Shown: positions 12,789-24,390, counted from the first letter of the stretch. The stretch: 64,000 bases of DNA from Pegea sp. RAD2-039 (GCA_034620365.1 JAQGEQ010000187.1:17028-81027), one strand, 5' to 3'. The notes: generated from the letters alone by a model not told the origin. Made by a program: numbers and translations.

Positions 12789-13019
12789 ATGCAAACGCTT
12801 GAGGCCAATAAATTAGGAAGCCAATTTGTTGTAGATTTATTCTCTAGGTTCACTCCAATAGCTTTTATTTATTCTGAAACAACTGTATATAGGGAAGACA
12901 CTTTCTTTGAAACGAGACCTGATAATGTAGTATCTTTATACCGTATCTTTGATACTGAAATTACATTTGAATCCATGAGTAGTACTGCAGCTAATCAACT
13001 TAACTGTCAACTCATCTAG
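12789..13019 (+). CDS. Unrecognised 76-aa open reading frame
   Basis: I do not recognise this protein. It starts MQTLEANKLGSQFVVDLF and ends in a Ser/Thr-rich stretch. Codon content is less A/T-driven than that of neighbouring chance frames, and a possible acceptor (ttttag) lies just upstream at about 12,775, so it could be a terminal exon. No partner exon is clear. Treat it as hypothetical. Confidence 0.25.
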   Translation: MQTLEANKLGSQFVVDLFSRFTPIAFIYSETTVYREDTFFETRPDNVVSLYRIFDTEITFESMSSTAANQLNCQLI

Positions 13020-13963
13020 TTGATTTTATAAAAATATGCTTCTGTATCTTGTAACCAACCGAGTTTCTTTCACTTAAATCTGCTAGACTCAAAAATTTTG
13101 TGGAAGAATTGTTTGCAGAAAATATTTTCTTTAAGTTTGAAAGTTTTTTCAAAATATATAAATTTGAAAATTTACAAATTCAATATATTGAAAATATGTT
13201 GGAAAACCAACAATGTCTACTAATGTTTACAAAAAATTTACTAAAAAACTCAAAAACTATAAAAGTTTTTTTACTTCAAGCTAAAAACTGGATATTTTCA
13301 TTGATTATTTTTTAAAACTTTTGATTTTATTTAACATTTTTTTGTATCTGTTTCAAACTCAGCAAATAACTTTATTATTTTTACAACTCTTTTATTTTGA
13401 CCAATCAAAACTGAGCGTTTTTTAGAAAGTTTCTTTCAAAACCACTTTATCAATCAACCAGCTAAATAAGTTACTTCTCACCAAATATGTTTTGTTCTCA
13501 TGAGAGCATGTAGCATATTGTTGTCTCTATTTTGTGTTACTAAATTTGACTTATCTTTTAAATTTTCTATTTAATTTTAAAGTTTTAGTATACTTTGTTC
13601 ACAGTATAAAGTACTTATGTATGTTTGTAAAGTTGCATATGCTTGTTGTATATTATTATACCAGATGGTTATAACTTTTGTTTTCTACTTCAGTTTATGT
13701 TTTTGAATGCTTTTAATAGAGATTGTTTCTATATATATTTTATCTATATATTTCGCTTGACAGTTTATAAAGTTTTTTACTAAAAGAGTTTTTGGGTTTT
13801 AATTCTGAAACAAGTTACTATCTAACTTTAGAGATTGTTATTTTAAAAGTAATTCTTTTTAATGTTACTATACAAAAAATTGCTTACCAAAATTCTAATA
13901 ATTTTTATTGTTTTTAACTTTTAAGTTTGAAGATATATTTATATTGAATGATTTATTATTAAT

Positions 13964-14557
13964 ATGGAAGCAAGCGATATTGCAGAATGGCAAAACCAAA
14001 AGCTGTATGATGCTTTAAAAAAAAGAGGTGTAAAAACTGGTCCAGTTGTGCCTTCAACTAAATTGTTATATGCTAATTTATTAGCTCGTCTCATAAAAAA
14101 AGAACCTTTAGCTGAAGATCAGGTTAAAAATGATTCAAAGTACTTGACTGTGGAGTCTCAGAAGACAACTTCACCTAAAATAACTTCTGAAAAAGTTGGA
14201 ACTATTTCCAAGGTGCCACCAACTATCAAAAAAGTTGTAGTTGTAAGAGACAAGATGGAATCTCGAAATAAAACTTATAAGCCTTTTTACACCTCATCAT
14301 TCTGTAGTCCTGAAAAGTTGTTTAGTGGTGTGAAAGCTCGTCGCCCATTACCTTCATCTGTAAAAGCCGAGACTGAAAAGGCTAGAGAAGAAACTGAAAA
14401 GGCTAGAGAGGAAACTGTATTTCTTCCTCGGAGAAATAAGCAATCACCTTGGTATTTTCGAAATGATTTAATTTTCATTTCAATTGGAGTAGTGGTTCTG
14501 TTTTTGGTTTTATATCTCCTTATGGAACCCAATCCTTCAAAATTAAACCTTGGTTAG
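13964..14557 (+). CDS. LEM-domain protein with C-terminal membrane anchor, 197 aa
   Basis: LEM proteins of the emerin/LAP2 kind sit in the inner nuclear membrane and bind barrier-to-autointegration factor. The LEM fold is at residues 5-45: two helices around KKRGVKTGPVVPSTK, then LLYANLLARLI, matching the family pattern of a Gly-x-x-x-Gly-Pro turn followed by a Thr-x-x-x-Tyr helix. The middle is basic and Ser/Thr/Lys-rich. A perfect 7-residue duplication (EKAREET twice; a 21-bp tandem copy near 14,370-14,415) precedes the anchor. A single hydrophobic segment (IFISIGVVVLFLVLYLLM) lies about 15 residues from the C-terminus, as in tail-anchored emerin. The gene has one exon, its ATG is the first in frame, and AATAAA follows the stop by about 65 nt. 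Emerin of mammals is about 250 aa. Confidence 0.82.
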   Translation: MEASDIAEWQNQKLYDALKKRGVKTGPVVPSTKLLYANLLARLIKKEPLAEDQVKNDSKYLTVESQKTTSPKITSEKVGTISKVPPTIKKVVVVRDKMESRNKTYKPFYTSSFCSPEKLFSGVKARRPLPSSVKAETEKAREETEKAREETVFLPRRNKQSPWYFRNDLIFISIGVVVLFLVLYLLMEPNPSKLNLG

Positions 14558-14701
14558 CCAAAAATGATTTTCAATTTTTGAAAAGAAACTTGTTTCTCTT
14601 TACTTTATGTTTAAATTCGATAATAAAAGTGTTTACAAAAGTTGTCTATTTTTTTAAAAAAAGTTTATCTTTTTATATTCTTCTTTATTGGTCATATGAC
14701 A

Positions 14702-15148
14702 TTAGAATGGGTCAACTAGACCACTAATAAGAGCCCTAAAAGTGTCTGAACTCGAGGAATAGACCAGAGGAGCCAACTGTAGCTCTTTGAGTCGGTCATA
14801 CTCGGTGTCCTTCGAGTTTACTTCCCTTACCAGCAGCTGATTGGAATTATTTCTACCGTAAGTTCCATTGAAAAGACGGTTTGCCTGTCGCGGTCCAATG
14901 GGCTGGGCATCCAAGGTTTGGGGCCACAACTTTTGGTTTCAGAGTAATAATAACAATACACCAAGTATTTCGCAAAAAACTTCAACTTCTCTTTCTCGTT
15001 TAGCGTCTCGAACTTCGATGATGACTTCAGCAAGCCGCTTTTGGAGCTTGATCGATGCCGGCGCTTCGGATTTATTATTTTTGTGACAATTTTTGTTTAA
15101 AAAGCGCGAAGAGACTTCAATTCCGGCTTTAATTTCGGAGTTTTGCAT
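14702..15148 (-). other. Unrecognised minus-strand reading frames, possible gene remnant
   Basis: Two minus-strand frames of more balanced composition lie next to each other. One starts MQNSEIKAGIEVSSRF (from 15,148) and has a charged helical stretch (LQKRLAEVIIEVRDAKRERE). The other (to 14,702) ends VYSSSSDTFRALISGLVDPF. A splice could join them, but I found no intron that keeps both in frame. The first 11 codons recur in the repeat copy at 15,480-15,513, where they run into a stop. I cannot name a family. Confidence 0.25.
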
Positions 15149-15632
15149 CTCTTTGAAGTATTATCACTTTACCATACTCACAGGCCCTTCAACCCGGGTT
15201 TTATGAACTTTTCGTTATTATGTGTCCACCTGTGCTCGAAACACAAAAACCTTTTTTACTATTTTAAGAATAAAAAATAAACTTTCTCTAAAACGTTTTC
15301 TTTAAATTTAGAGCAGAAATTACGTAGATCCAGTTGTTGCATATCCAGCAGGATTCCATCTTCAATACTAAAAAGGTTATGCAGCGGAACAGAAGAACTG
15401 ATGCAGCCAGCTGGCGTCGCAGGAACTGTCAGAGCGACACTGAGTACACTAGTGACGAACTGTTCGCTAGGCTTCAATTCCGGCTTTAATTTCGGAGTTT
15501 TGCATCTCTTTGAAGTATTATCACTTTACCAGACTCACAGGCCCTTCAACTCGGGTTTTATGAACTTTTCGTTATTATGTGTCCACCTGTGCTCGAAATA
15601 CCAAAACCGTTTTTACTATTTTAAGAATAAAA
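15115..15632. repeat. Pair of direct repeats about 160 bp long (15,115-15,281 and 15,473-15,632)
   Basis: Both copies run from cttcaattccggctttaatt through a tgtgtccacctgtgctcgaa block to an attttaagaataaa block, with a handful of differences. The tgtgtccacctgtgctcgaa block recurs near 16,700, 31,760, 43,041 and 62,108, where the 5' part is absent. The second copy leads directly into the 34-bp core at 15,701. Confidence 0.8.
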
Positions 15633-15700
15633 GTTTTCGCTTTAAAGATACTTGAAAGCGCGATATGAAATCGCTAAATATCAATACCAGAAATTAGGAG

Positions 15701-15734
15701 GATATCGCAGCGGATCGCTCCGAATGGCGCTCTC
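15701..15734 (+). repeat. Dispersed 34-bp GC-rich core
   Basis: Same core as at 10,534, here followed by a shared block (aaaggatagaaagcacacaa, then gaccgttcttggccgaagta) that also follows the copies at 16,835, 31,883, 43,164 and 62,231. It includes the imperfect palindrome cggatcgctccg. Confidence 0.85.
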
Positions 15735-16030
15735 AATTCTGCAAACAAATAAAGGATAGAAAGCACACAACCCGCATGACCGTTCTTGGCCGAAGTAGGC
15801 CTCTATTACTATAAATTAAACTGTTTAAAGTAATGATGAATTGTAGAAGGAAACGTAATCGAGATGCAACTAAATATTTTAAGCAATTAATAGATACTCA
15901 AATATATCCATTAAATTGTACAAAGCATTAAAGTAATTATTTGATATTAAACTAATATTTGAACAGCGCCAATAATTAGCAACAAATGAATACTGATAAA
16001 CCGTCTCAGAAAATAAATTATTTTAAAACA

Positions 16031-17100
16031 AAGATGTCTCTTTGCGATTAATAATCGTAAAACGAAAGTAAACTAATAAAAACTTCCGTTGGCTACCAGT
16101 AAACATGTCTCAGTAACTAGTAAATCAATCAACCAGTCAACCATTTCATAACTTTTATGTTTTTATTTCTTTTAATATTTCATAATATTCGCTTAACCAA
16201 CATGCTTGATTTTTTAATCTGCAATTTTACAGACAAGATGATCAGTAAACAACATTCGGCTATTATCGAAAGCCTTTCGTGAAGGTTTCTTTATTCGCTT
16301 TTTGCCAATTTTGAATAATTTTCTATCATAATATTACTAAGCTATAAATAAGCTAAATAAGCTCTTGGTGATTATTTCCAGTCAAAGCCATCAAAACTCC
16401 TTATACAACTTGCTGACGTAAATTATCATACCAAGATCCAAATCAAGTCGATTACAAAACCCTTCCGACTCACAGCAGGTCGAAAAAGCAAGGAAGCCTT
16501 AAAACTTAATGTGAAAAACAGAGTTTATATTACAATTTGAGCAAAAAGCTATTAAAAATAATCATTTTATCAAAGTTTATAAAAAATGATGAAGCAAAAC
16601 ACAGAAGCAAGTTTGTTTGCATAAAAATATGAAGAAAATAATAAGGATAATAGCTTCAAGCAATTTTATTAACAAAGTTTTTATGAACGTTTCGTTGTTA
16701 TGTGTCCACCTGTGCTCGAAACACAAAAACCGTTTTTACTATTTTAAGAGTATAAGTTAAGAATAACAGTTTGCTTTAACAATACTTGCAACTGCATTAT
16801 GAAATCGCTCAATATCAATACCAGAAATTAGGAGGATATCGCAGAGGATCGCTCCGAATGGCGCTTTCAATTCTGCAAACAAATAAAGGATAGAAAGCAC
16901 ACAACCCTCATGACTGTTCTTGGCCGAAGTAGGCCTCTCTTATTGTAAATTAAACTGTTTAAAGTAAAGATGAATTGTAGAATAAAACGTAATCGACATA
17001 TAACTAAATATTTTAAGCAATTTATAGATACTCAAATATATCCATTAAATTGTACCAAACATTAAAGTAATTATTTGAAATTAAACTAATATTTGAACAG
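16031..17100 (+). repeat. Dispersed repeat R, single-copy-region member
   Basis: From gcgattaataatcgtaaaac to the block after the 34-bp core (16,835-16,868), this matches segments of units A (30,165-32,085), B (41,445-43,390) and C (60,515-62,440). It lacks the 0.94-kb stretch found in those units at 30,541-31,484: here cttgctgacgtaaattatca joins the two sides directly. It includes a hairpin (gaaagcctttcgtgaaggtt plus tc) near 16,270. No protein is evident. Confidence 0.8.
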
Positions 17101-17403
17101 CGCCAATAATTAGCAACAAAAGAATACTGATAAACCGTCTCAGGAAAAAAATTATTTTAAAACAAAGGATTCTACTTTTTAAAAATTTTATTTTTTAATT
17201 AGATAGCTTTCTTATCAGTTTATATTACATGTTAAATATTGTAAGAAAAACATAAATGTTGTAATAAATTCCATAAGTCCTGTTAGCAAATTGCTTGAAT
17301 CTCAAGAATAAACCTTTTTTAATAAATAAAACTAAAAAAGATCACAAAAGACTTGTAATGATTTTTATTTTTATTAAATATTAACGCAAACAACACAAAA
17401 GTT

Positions 17404-20400
17404 TCAAAAATAATAATAATAATCTAAACTTTCAAATCTAAAGTCGAAATCACAACCTCTTTTTTCTGAAAAAATATCAAAAGTTACTAAATATAAAAAT
17501 ATAAAAAATCTTTCAACTTACTTCTTTGAAAACATTTCAAAGTGACAAAGTTTAAAAGACATTTCTTAAACATCTTCCATCTCTGAAAGCCAATAAATCA
17601 AATATTATAAACAAAATAATAATTAAATAATTGAAACTTACATATTTCCTTTTAATTACTGGAGTGAACTTGACATGTTTCATTTCTTTTGCTATTATCT
17701 GTTTATATTACAAATAAACATTTAGTTAAAAACAATTATTTTACAAATAAATGGATTAAATCAATTTTATTTGGAACTAATAACAATCAAAACTGAAGTT
17801 TAGTTGATACTTACAGTTTTATCATTAATATCTTCATCAACAAGTCTTTGTGTAAGAATTGATTTGATTTTAATTTCTTCTATTTCTCGTATTTTAAGCG
17901 TTTCATCGTTTTTTATTTCCTGAAAGTTTTGAAACTTTTTCAATAAACATTTTATTTTATCTTTAACAACTTAGACATTAATTAAGAATCAAAGTTATTG
18001 CAGAGTATAATAACAAATTACTGCTTACATTCAAATCATCAATTTTCTTGTAATCTTTATCGTTGCTTACATTCAATCTTGAGTACAACGTCTCAAACGT
18101 TTTTTTATTCATGAAAATAGCACTTCTGTTAGCAACAACCTGTTAACAAATATTAAGTATTAAACCTAGAAAAAATTAATTCAACCGTTTAATGTTCTCA
18201 ATATCTCAAAATTGAATAAACTTTTATCTTTTTGTATATTTTTTATTTAAGTTTCTGCTGCACACTAGTTTAACACAAAATTAATATCTTTTACTTTTAC
18301 CGTTTTCAAAGCTGTTAGAAAAAAGTTAGATTAAAGCCTTTAAACTAAATCAAAATTTCTTAATAATAAGAAGGATAAAAAAAAACTTTTCTACAATTGA
18401 AACAAAACTTACATTTTGTTGCTTCTTTAAAAGTTTTCTAGAAACCATTTGATTGCACTGTAAGTTAAAACATATATTTAAAACCGACAAAACTTTTATC
18501 AAAAAGTAACTTAGATAAAATTATTAGGTAAATAAAAACATTGAATCTTTTTAATATCGTTTTGTTTAGTATTTGTATTTTCTAAAGATATAATTTTGAT
18601 CTACAACAAATGTACTTCATTTCAGTGCAACAAAACTTACTTTGAATGTTATATATTCATCTAATGTCATTTGTTCTGTATTTACTAAAAAAATTAACAA
18701 AATATCAGTTAGTGATGTTAAGTCAAACCAAATCTTAAAGTATTATTTTGTAAAAGTTCTTTTAAACTTTAATAAAAAAGATCTCTTGTTAAACTATAAA
18801 AATTGATTACAAAATTGTAATAAAATTGATTCTGGACTTGATTTAATAACAACTTATTCTAGAAACAAAAAAAAAACACTTACTGCTGGTTGTAAAGGTT
18901 GTCTGGATGTTAATATTCTGTAAAATAATTGTTGAATAGAATTAGTAAAAGTCTAAACACAAATATTTTAATATTTATCTCTTAGTATAAAGTTATACTT
19001 TTCTAAAGGAATTTCTTTAAATAAAACGTTTGTGAAAAGCTTAATAAAGTTTTATGTTTATCTAAGAATAGTAAAACCATATTAAAAATAACTATTTGTA
19101 TTTTTAAAGAATATCAATAAATATCAAAATTAATCATCACTAATCAGAAAGTGTATAGTTATTCTATGTCCTTTATTATTAGAATTAGCTTTTATTATTT
19201 TATTTCTTTTAACAAAACAAAACTATCTAGATTACTACAGAAGCTTTTGAACAGCATTAAAAGAATTTAAGAAAAGAACTTTTAATCAAAAAAGAACTTT
19301 TAATCACCATCAAAACATCATTTTGTTTCATTTGAAGATGAATATTTTCAAACAATTCAACTTGAATAGAATGAACTAAAATTGAAAATAGTTTTAAATA
19401 TCAAATCAAGAAACTAATTTTTATAATCATTTTTATCAGAGAGTTTTATGATAGTTAGTAAGATACAACAACACTTTAAGCTTACAAATTTCTACAAATT
19501 TAGAATATTAGTTAGGTAAACACTTACTTGACATTCGGTCGCCATATTTAACCTGAAAAAAAATTTTTAGTTCAGCAAATTCATATTTTAATAAAATTTT
19601 GAACAATTATTCGTTTTTAATAAAAATTTTTCAGTTCTATAAAATTTATACCATTTAGAAAAACTTAACTTTTTATATCTAACTTTTGATTTTCTAAATT
19701 TTCATTTTTTAATGATTTATGTGATACTTTATTTTATCAACAAAATTTTTCGGAGTATCTAATGATTATTAGTAACTAAAGATTCTCCAAATTGCTTTCA
19801 GAAAATTATTCTTACCGGAAATCTTATGTAGACAGATCTAAAAAACTCGGTCATTGAAAAACTCTGAATAAAAAATTATTTTTATTTAAAAGTTATTTAT
19901 TAGTATTTAAATTATTTAAATTAATGTTTATTTTGTGAATTGTACAATTTAAATATTTGAGTTTTTTAGCAATTATAGATAATTCAATTTTAGATAATTA
20001 AATAATTGAAATTAAAAGTACTTATAAGATACATAAAAATACCTAAAGGTTTTTACAATACTAAATATGTTAAAAAAACTATTTTAAAAATATCTTTACT
20101 AGATTTATAATATTTAAAATATAAAATAATTACTGAAATTAGACAAAGTAGCAAACCTTTTGATGAATTTTATTGTTATTTGGATGTTCATTTGGTTTAT
20201 CAAATGAAATAAACCATGTTAGAGCTTTTTTATTCAAACTTTTATTGGTTGAAATACTTTCTCCACACTATAACAAATAAATAAATTAAATAGTTAGTTG
20301 TTTTGTTTACATTAAAATCAACTTATTTGTTTATAACTTAAATTATTAAAAAATTGTAAAAAGTACTTTAATTACTAAACAAAACTTTATTAATATAAAA

Positions 20401-20473
20401 AAGAAGTAAATAAATAGTCCAAGAATAAAAATAATAAACTTACTTCAGTCATACTAATTGGTTGAATTTCCAT
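17404..20473 (-). CDS. Unrecognised 11-exon gene, about 225 aa, copy 1
   Basis: I do not recognise the family. Exons in transcript order: 20473-20444, 20267-20157, 19863-19816, 19552-19528, 18684-18641, 18457-18413, 18139-18029, 17919-17815, 17698-17642, 17582-17522 and 17465-17404. Each has clear splice signals and phases agree. The protein begins MEIQPISMTE, continues CGESISTNKSLNKKALTWF, and has a charged, probably helical second half (EIKNDETLKIREIEEIKIKS). There is no signal peptide or membrane segment. A further 34-nt exon-like segment (18,884-18,917) has good splice sites, but including it brings a stop at once. The 3' end is uncertain: an alternative acceptor two bases downstream at 17,580 would end the protein after four more codons. 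A diverged, likewise open copy lies at 48,255-51,326. Confidence 0.5.
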
Positions 20474-21065
20474 TTCAATAGAAAAGTTATTCACAACTAA
20501 AGCTCAAAATGAAAATAATAATTCTGAAAATTAAGTTTTCAATTTTCATTAGAACTTTGAATATTTAAATATTTATAAAATGTTTATCAAAAGTCGATAA
20601 ACTAGTAAAAATTATGTAATCAATATAATTTCATGTTTACATCTAGCTTATATAAACTAGCAATAAGTTAATTTATTCCAAACAAAAATTATAATGAATT
20701 AAAAAGCGTTCAATTAGAATATTTTAAGTTTTAATAAATAATAATAACGACTTACCTGTAAACTCAATAAACTAGAAATAAAAATTCACTTTTAACTTAA
20801 AGTATCTTTTTGTGATTATGACGTAATAATTGATGTGATCATTACACCTGGTTGCAGTCAACAATTTTAAAGACTACAGATAAAATTTATTCATTAAATA
20901 AAGTTTAATATTCTTTAAAAATAAAATTATTTGAAATCTTTTCATAAACTAGTCGAAACTTATACAACACTTTCATTATATTTAATAATATTTTAATATT
21001 ATTGTTACTAAACCATATCCAGCATTAAATCTAAATCATAAATAGTTATTAAACTAACTTAATAG
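20474..21065. other. AT-rich stretch upstream of the unknown gene
   Basis: Presumed promoter side of the minus-strand gene. Around 20,740-20,880 there is a better conserved stretch between the two P copies, with a gt-rich splice-like site (acttacctgtaaactc) that could mark a 5' non-coding exon on the minus strand. Nothing else is recognised. Confidence 0.3.
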
Positions 21066-21074
21066 ATATTATTT

Positions 21075-21150
21075 GTGAGAAGATGTGTTAGCGAGAGATG
21101 CTCTCTTCAAGCACCCTCCTTCGCATTTATTGAAATAAATAAAAATAAAT
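21075..21150 (+). repeat. SINE tail fragment
   Basis: It matches the 3' part of the SINE at 37,797 (tgtgttagcgagagatgctc, then gcaccctccttcgcattta) and ends in an aaataaataaa tail. The tRNA-like head is missing. Confidence 0.75.
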
Positions 21151-21365
21151 AAACTTAATTAACTCCTTACTTTCATAATTCTTATTCAAATTAATTCAAA
21201 ACTTTTATTGTTTTGTGTTATTCTTGTAAAATTACTTTTACTAAACTGAGTTTTAAGTATTTGTAAATCTAATTCACAAATATTTATTATGAAATATTGG
21301 TTTTAAACGTTTTAATAACAATAATTTATGATTCTAGAATTGTGCAATTATTTGAATATATTACA

Positions 21366-21436
21366 AGTCCAGCTATCTCAGTAGTTAAGAAATAGGGTCT
21401 CTTAGTACATTGGTCCCTGGTACGAGTCCCAGAACC
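21366..21436 (+). repeat. tRNA-like segment (tRNA pseudogene or SINE head)
   Basis: It has an A-box-like ctatctcagtagttaaga and, about 40 nt on, a B-box-like ggtacgagtccc flanked by a short ctgg/ccag stem. The anticodon arm does not fold convincingly, so it is not called a working tRNA. A second copy lies at 52,333. Confidence 0.45.
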
Positions 21437-21611
21437 TTGTTTAATTTAAAGATAATTTTTCAGAAAATTAGAATTCACTTTTTTTCGATAAACTGAAATT
21501 TTGCTAAAATGTTTTTTTTTTTACAAACTTGTGTAAATTAAACTAATTACAAAGATTTAAAACAAAAAACTTTTTAATTAAAATTTAATTTAATCATTTA
21601 ATTTAAAAAGA

Positions 21612-22200
21612 GAAAAATGGAAAAAGAGAGTGGCGCAAAATCGCGTCAGTGACGTCATCAGTTTCGAAGTTGACCCATCGATTTCAGAGTCTTACGCATC
21701 AAAGGAGCAAATTGGGCGACAAAAGAAGAAGAATTGTTGGTTGCTATGACAACCAACCACGAGATGTCGCTTACGCTTCTTTTTGTTCGAGTTCGCGCGT
21801 CTCCAACCAACATCGGAAGCCACGATGCGGCCAACCGGAACATTCATTCGAATTCGCGTCGATTCCGCTTTCATTCGCGCCGCTGCTGACGTAAACAACG
21901 ATGACGTCATCTGATGAGCTGTTTCGATTCGAAGCTTGAGTGACGTAATGACAATGTGACGTCATCACCAACCTTTAGTGAGTTTACCATTTGTACTTTC
22001 AGTTCCATATTTGGCTTGAGCGCGAAGAACGCTTCGCGGCGCTTTTGCGTCGAATCCGGCGTACACCACCTTCGTGCGCTTCTCTACGAGTAGAAGTAGT
22101 TGTCAGCGGGTCGCTAGAGGGTCGCTAGTGAGAGGTTACCTAGGGGACACGCGCGCTCTACGCGGTTCCTGATCGTTCGTTTCACAGTTTTAAATTTCTG
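21612..22200. promoter_or_regulatory. CpG-rich island with CRE-type palindromes (copy 1)
   Basis: This is far richer in G+C and CpG than its surroundings. It carries TGACGTCA at about 21,648, 21,902 and 21,957, plus tgacgtaatgac nearby, and a cgcgcgctctacgcgg stretch near 22,150. Several frames are open on both strands simply because A/T stops are rare. The two copies differ by a 3-base deletion and scattered substitutions. A promoter or first exon of the gene ending at 22,678 would fit, but no start can be chosen. Confidence 0.4.
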
Positions 22201-22229
22201 CAATCGATCGTGGTGCAGTTCCTGAAAAG

Positions 22230-22528
22230 AAGATGAAGATCAGATGAGGATCAGATGAGGATCAGATGAGGATCAGATGAAGATCAGATGAAGATCAGAT
22301 GAAGATGAGGATCAAGTGAAGATGAGGATCAAGATGAAGATGAGGATCAAGATGAAGATGAGGATCAGGATCAGGTGAAAATGAAGATCGATTTGAAGAT
22401 GAGGATCAGATGAAGATGAAGATCAGATGAAGATGAAGATCAGATGAAGATCAGATTAAGATGAGGATCAGATGAAGATGAGGATCAAGATGAGGATCAG
22501 GTGAAGATGAGGATCGGATGAGGATCAG
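22230..22528. repeat. GATGA/GATCA purine-rich tandem repeat (copy 1)
   Basis: Degenerate 11- to 12-bp units made of gatgaagatca, gatgaggatca and gatgaagatgaggatca run for about 300 bp. The copy in P' (53,190-53,390) is about 100 bp shorter. Similar sequence, less regular, occurs after each Kelch gene (about 30,035, 41,316 and 60,385). Confidence 0.9.
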
Positions 22529-22678
22529 ATTGTTAAATCAATCCAATTAACTGATCAAGACAAGCGGTGCTTGGAACAAGAAATCGATCTGAAAATTGCT
22601 TCGCCAAAACAACGTTTGGTTCTCACGACTTTGCGAAACGCGTTAAACGTTGATATATTCGGTGATATCTGCCAATAA
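22529..22678 (+). CDS. Probable terminal exon of an unrecognised gene (copy 1)
   Basis: An open frame of 49 codons plus stop follows a gatcag acceptor at the edge of the purine repeat. It reads SIQLTDQDKRCLEQEIDLKI and then SPKQRLVLTTLRNALNVDIF. Codons are balanced and CpG-rich, unlike the local A/T background, and the frame is unchanged in the copy at 53,391-53,540. No family is recognised and upstream exons are not resolved; they might lie in the CpG island. It may also be a remnant. Confidence 0.35.
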   Translation: MVKSIQLTDQDKRCLEQEIDLKIASPKQRLVLTTLRNALNVDIFGDICQ

Positions 22679-23125
22679 GAACGCGAGAAAGGCTGCGGGG
22701 TCTTAGTCGAGGAGTTTTGTTGAATTTTTTAATTAACTTGTAAACGATGATGTAATAAACTGTTAAGAAATTTATTTAAATTTAAAAATTAGAAACCAAA
22801 AAAGTAATTCTCAAAATACCCAAAATTCAATTTGATTATTTATTTATTATCTATTAATTTCATCTAAATATTAAATATTCTATACAAACAAAATTATTTC
22901 AAGCCTTTTTGTAAATTAGTCGAAACTTATACAACATTTTCATAGTATTTGAAAACTGTCTTATAAAATTTTATTTAAATTCTAAAATTTTGTGTTATTA
23001 TTTATTAGTTTAATTAAAGCTTTTATTAATTAATGTTTTTATAAATGCACTGAAACAGTATAATTTTTTAATTTAAAAATTTGTTACGATATAAACAAAT
23101 TTCATTTTATAAAAAGCAAAACGAT

Positions 23126-23126
<1 letters not shown>

Positions 23127-23200
<74 letters not shown>
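23127..23200 (-). tRNA. tRNA-Asn (GTT), copy 1
   Basis: On the minus strand it starts gtctccgtggcgcaatcggt and has anticodon loop ctgttaacc. The 7-bp acceptor stem pairs gtctccg with cggggac, and the T arm is ggtggttcaagcccacc. It is 74 nt with discriminator G, no intron and no encoded CCA. A and B boxes are intact. Confidence 0.96.
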
Positions 23201-23443
23201 TTGAAAGCATCTTAAATTTCTTAAAAAAATTTATAAAAATTTAAATGACAAAAATTTTTTTTGTCTTTAAGTAAATTTTCAAATTTTATTCTATTTGAAG
23301 ACGTTTCAGGTTATAGGTTATATTCTATTTGTGTAGGTTGTATTCTACGTGTTTCTAAGTTGTGATATAGTCATTAATAGGAAGTGATTTGTGTTGTATA
23401 TATATTATGATTGGTGACGGTAGAAATCTTTTATGCAAACTAG

Positions 23444-24390
23444 GTGGATCCACATAAAATTAGCAAGACCTTACGGTCAACTGTAAAGAAAAATCCTGAA
23501 AAACCGACTTCATCAAAGCAAGCTTGCAATTGCCAATCCTGCAATAAAATCTTCTCTGGTGAAGATCCGGTAATTGAAAGCTTTAAATGTCTCTCCTGGT
23601 TTTATCTCACCTTTAGTGATGTGAGCAAGAAAATTTACGATATGTTTTAAAATATTTCATAAATAATATGTTTGATAAAAACCAGATGAGGCAAATGGGA
23701 TTTAAATGGTTCTGCATTAAATGTAGAACCATGGACACAACAGCTCCCTCAACCAATTCTGATGAAAACCTATTATCCGATATCAGCAAATCTGTATCTG
23801 CTGAATTAGTAAAACTTAAATCGGAAATTGCCAAATATGTTGCCAAGATTGGTGAGAAAGTTTCCAGTTTGTCTAAATCAATGAATGCTTCTACAAAAAA
23901 ACAAGTCACATGGGCCTCGGTGGTCAGTGGTTCTGGTTTCGACAAAATTCTAGCATGGTGCAGCTTCTTGCCAAGAAGGTCACCGACACGCACAAAAACT
24001 CACTTTAGACCGTGAGGACAGATAAAACAATGTCATCATCTTTAATGTCTCTGAGACTGATAAAGATGATGATAGTAAGTTTTTTAATCAAATGTGCTCT
24101 CAAAGCCTTGATTTTGTGGACGTTCCAAAGGTATCAATGACTAGATTTGGAGCGAAAAGCTTATATCATCACAGACCGTTAAAAGTGTTGTTTCAGGAAA
24201 ATTGGAACAAACGCAAGTTTCTTACCAAGTTGTATAAGCTAAGGCTTGACCAAAAATTAGAGCGCATTAGAGTAGCACATGATATGTGTAAAGATGATCG
24301 CTTAGAAAATAAGCGTCTTCTAAAAGAAGCGTATATTCGAAATCAGAAGGAACAACCAACTGATTTAAAATGCAAAGTTTGAGGTTCACC
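23444..24390 (+). pseudogene. LINE ORF1 (PHD finger plus RNA-binding region), broken, copy in P
   Basis: ORF1 of CR1/Jockey-type non-LTR retrotransposons is a nucleic-acid-binding protein. This one is related to the intact ORF1 at 32,152. Pieces in order: the PHD-like start (CNCQSCNKIFSGEDP), FCIKCRTMDTTAPSTNSDEN, a coiled-coil stretch, and the C-terminal block FLTKLYKLRLDQKLERIRVA. A stop after KIYDMF and shifts near 23,950 and 24,015 break the frame, and some zinc ligands are replaced by Phe (FKCLSWFYLTF). It belongs to a different, older subfamily than the ORF1 of unit U. Confidence 0.8.

Noticed and set aside
21649-21971. Overlapping open frames on both strands in the CpG-rich island
   Set aside because: Stops are rare in this GC-richer sequence, the frames overlap each other, and none resembles a protein family.
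22230-22528. Possible CRISPR-like or regularly spaced repeat
   Set aside because: Units are contiguous and degenerate with no spacers, and the context is eukaryotic.
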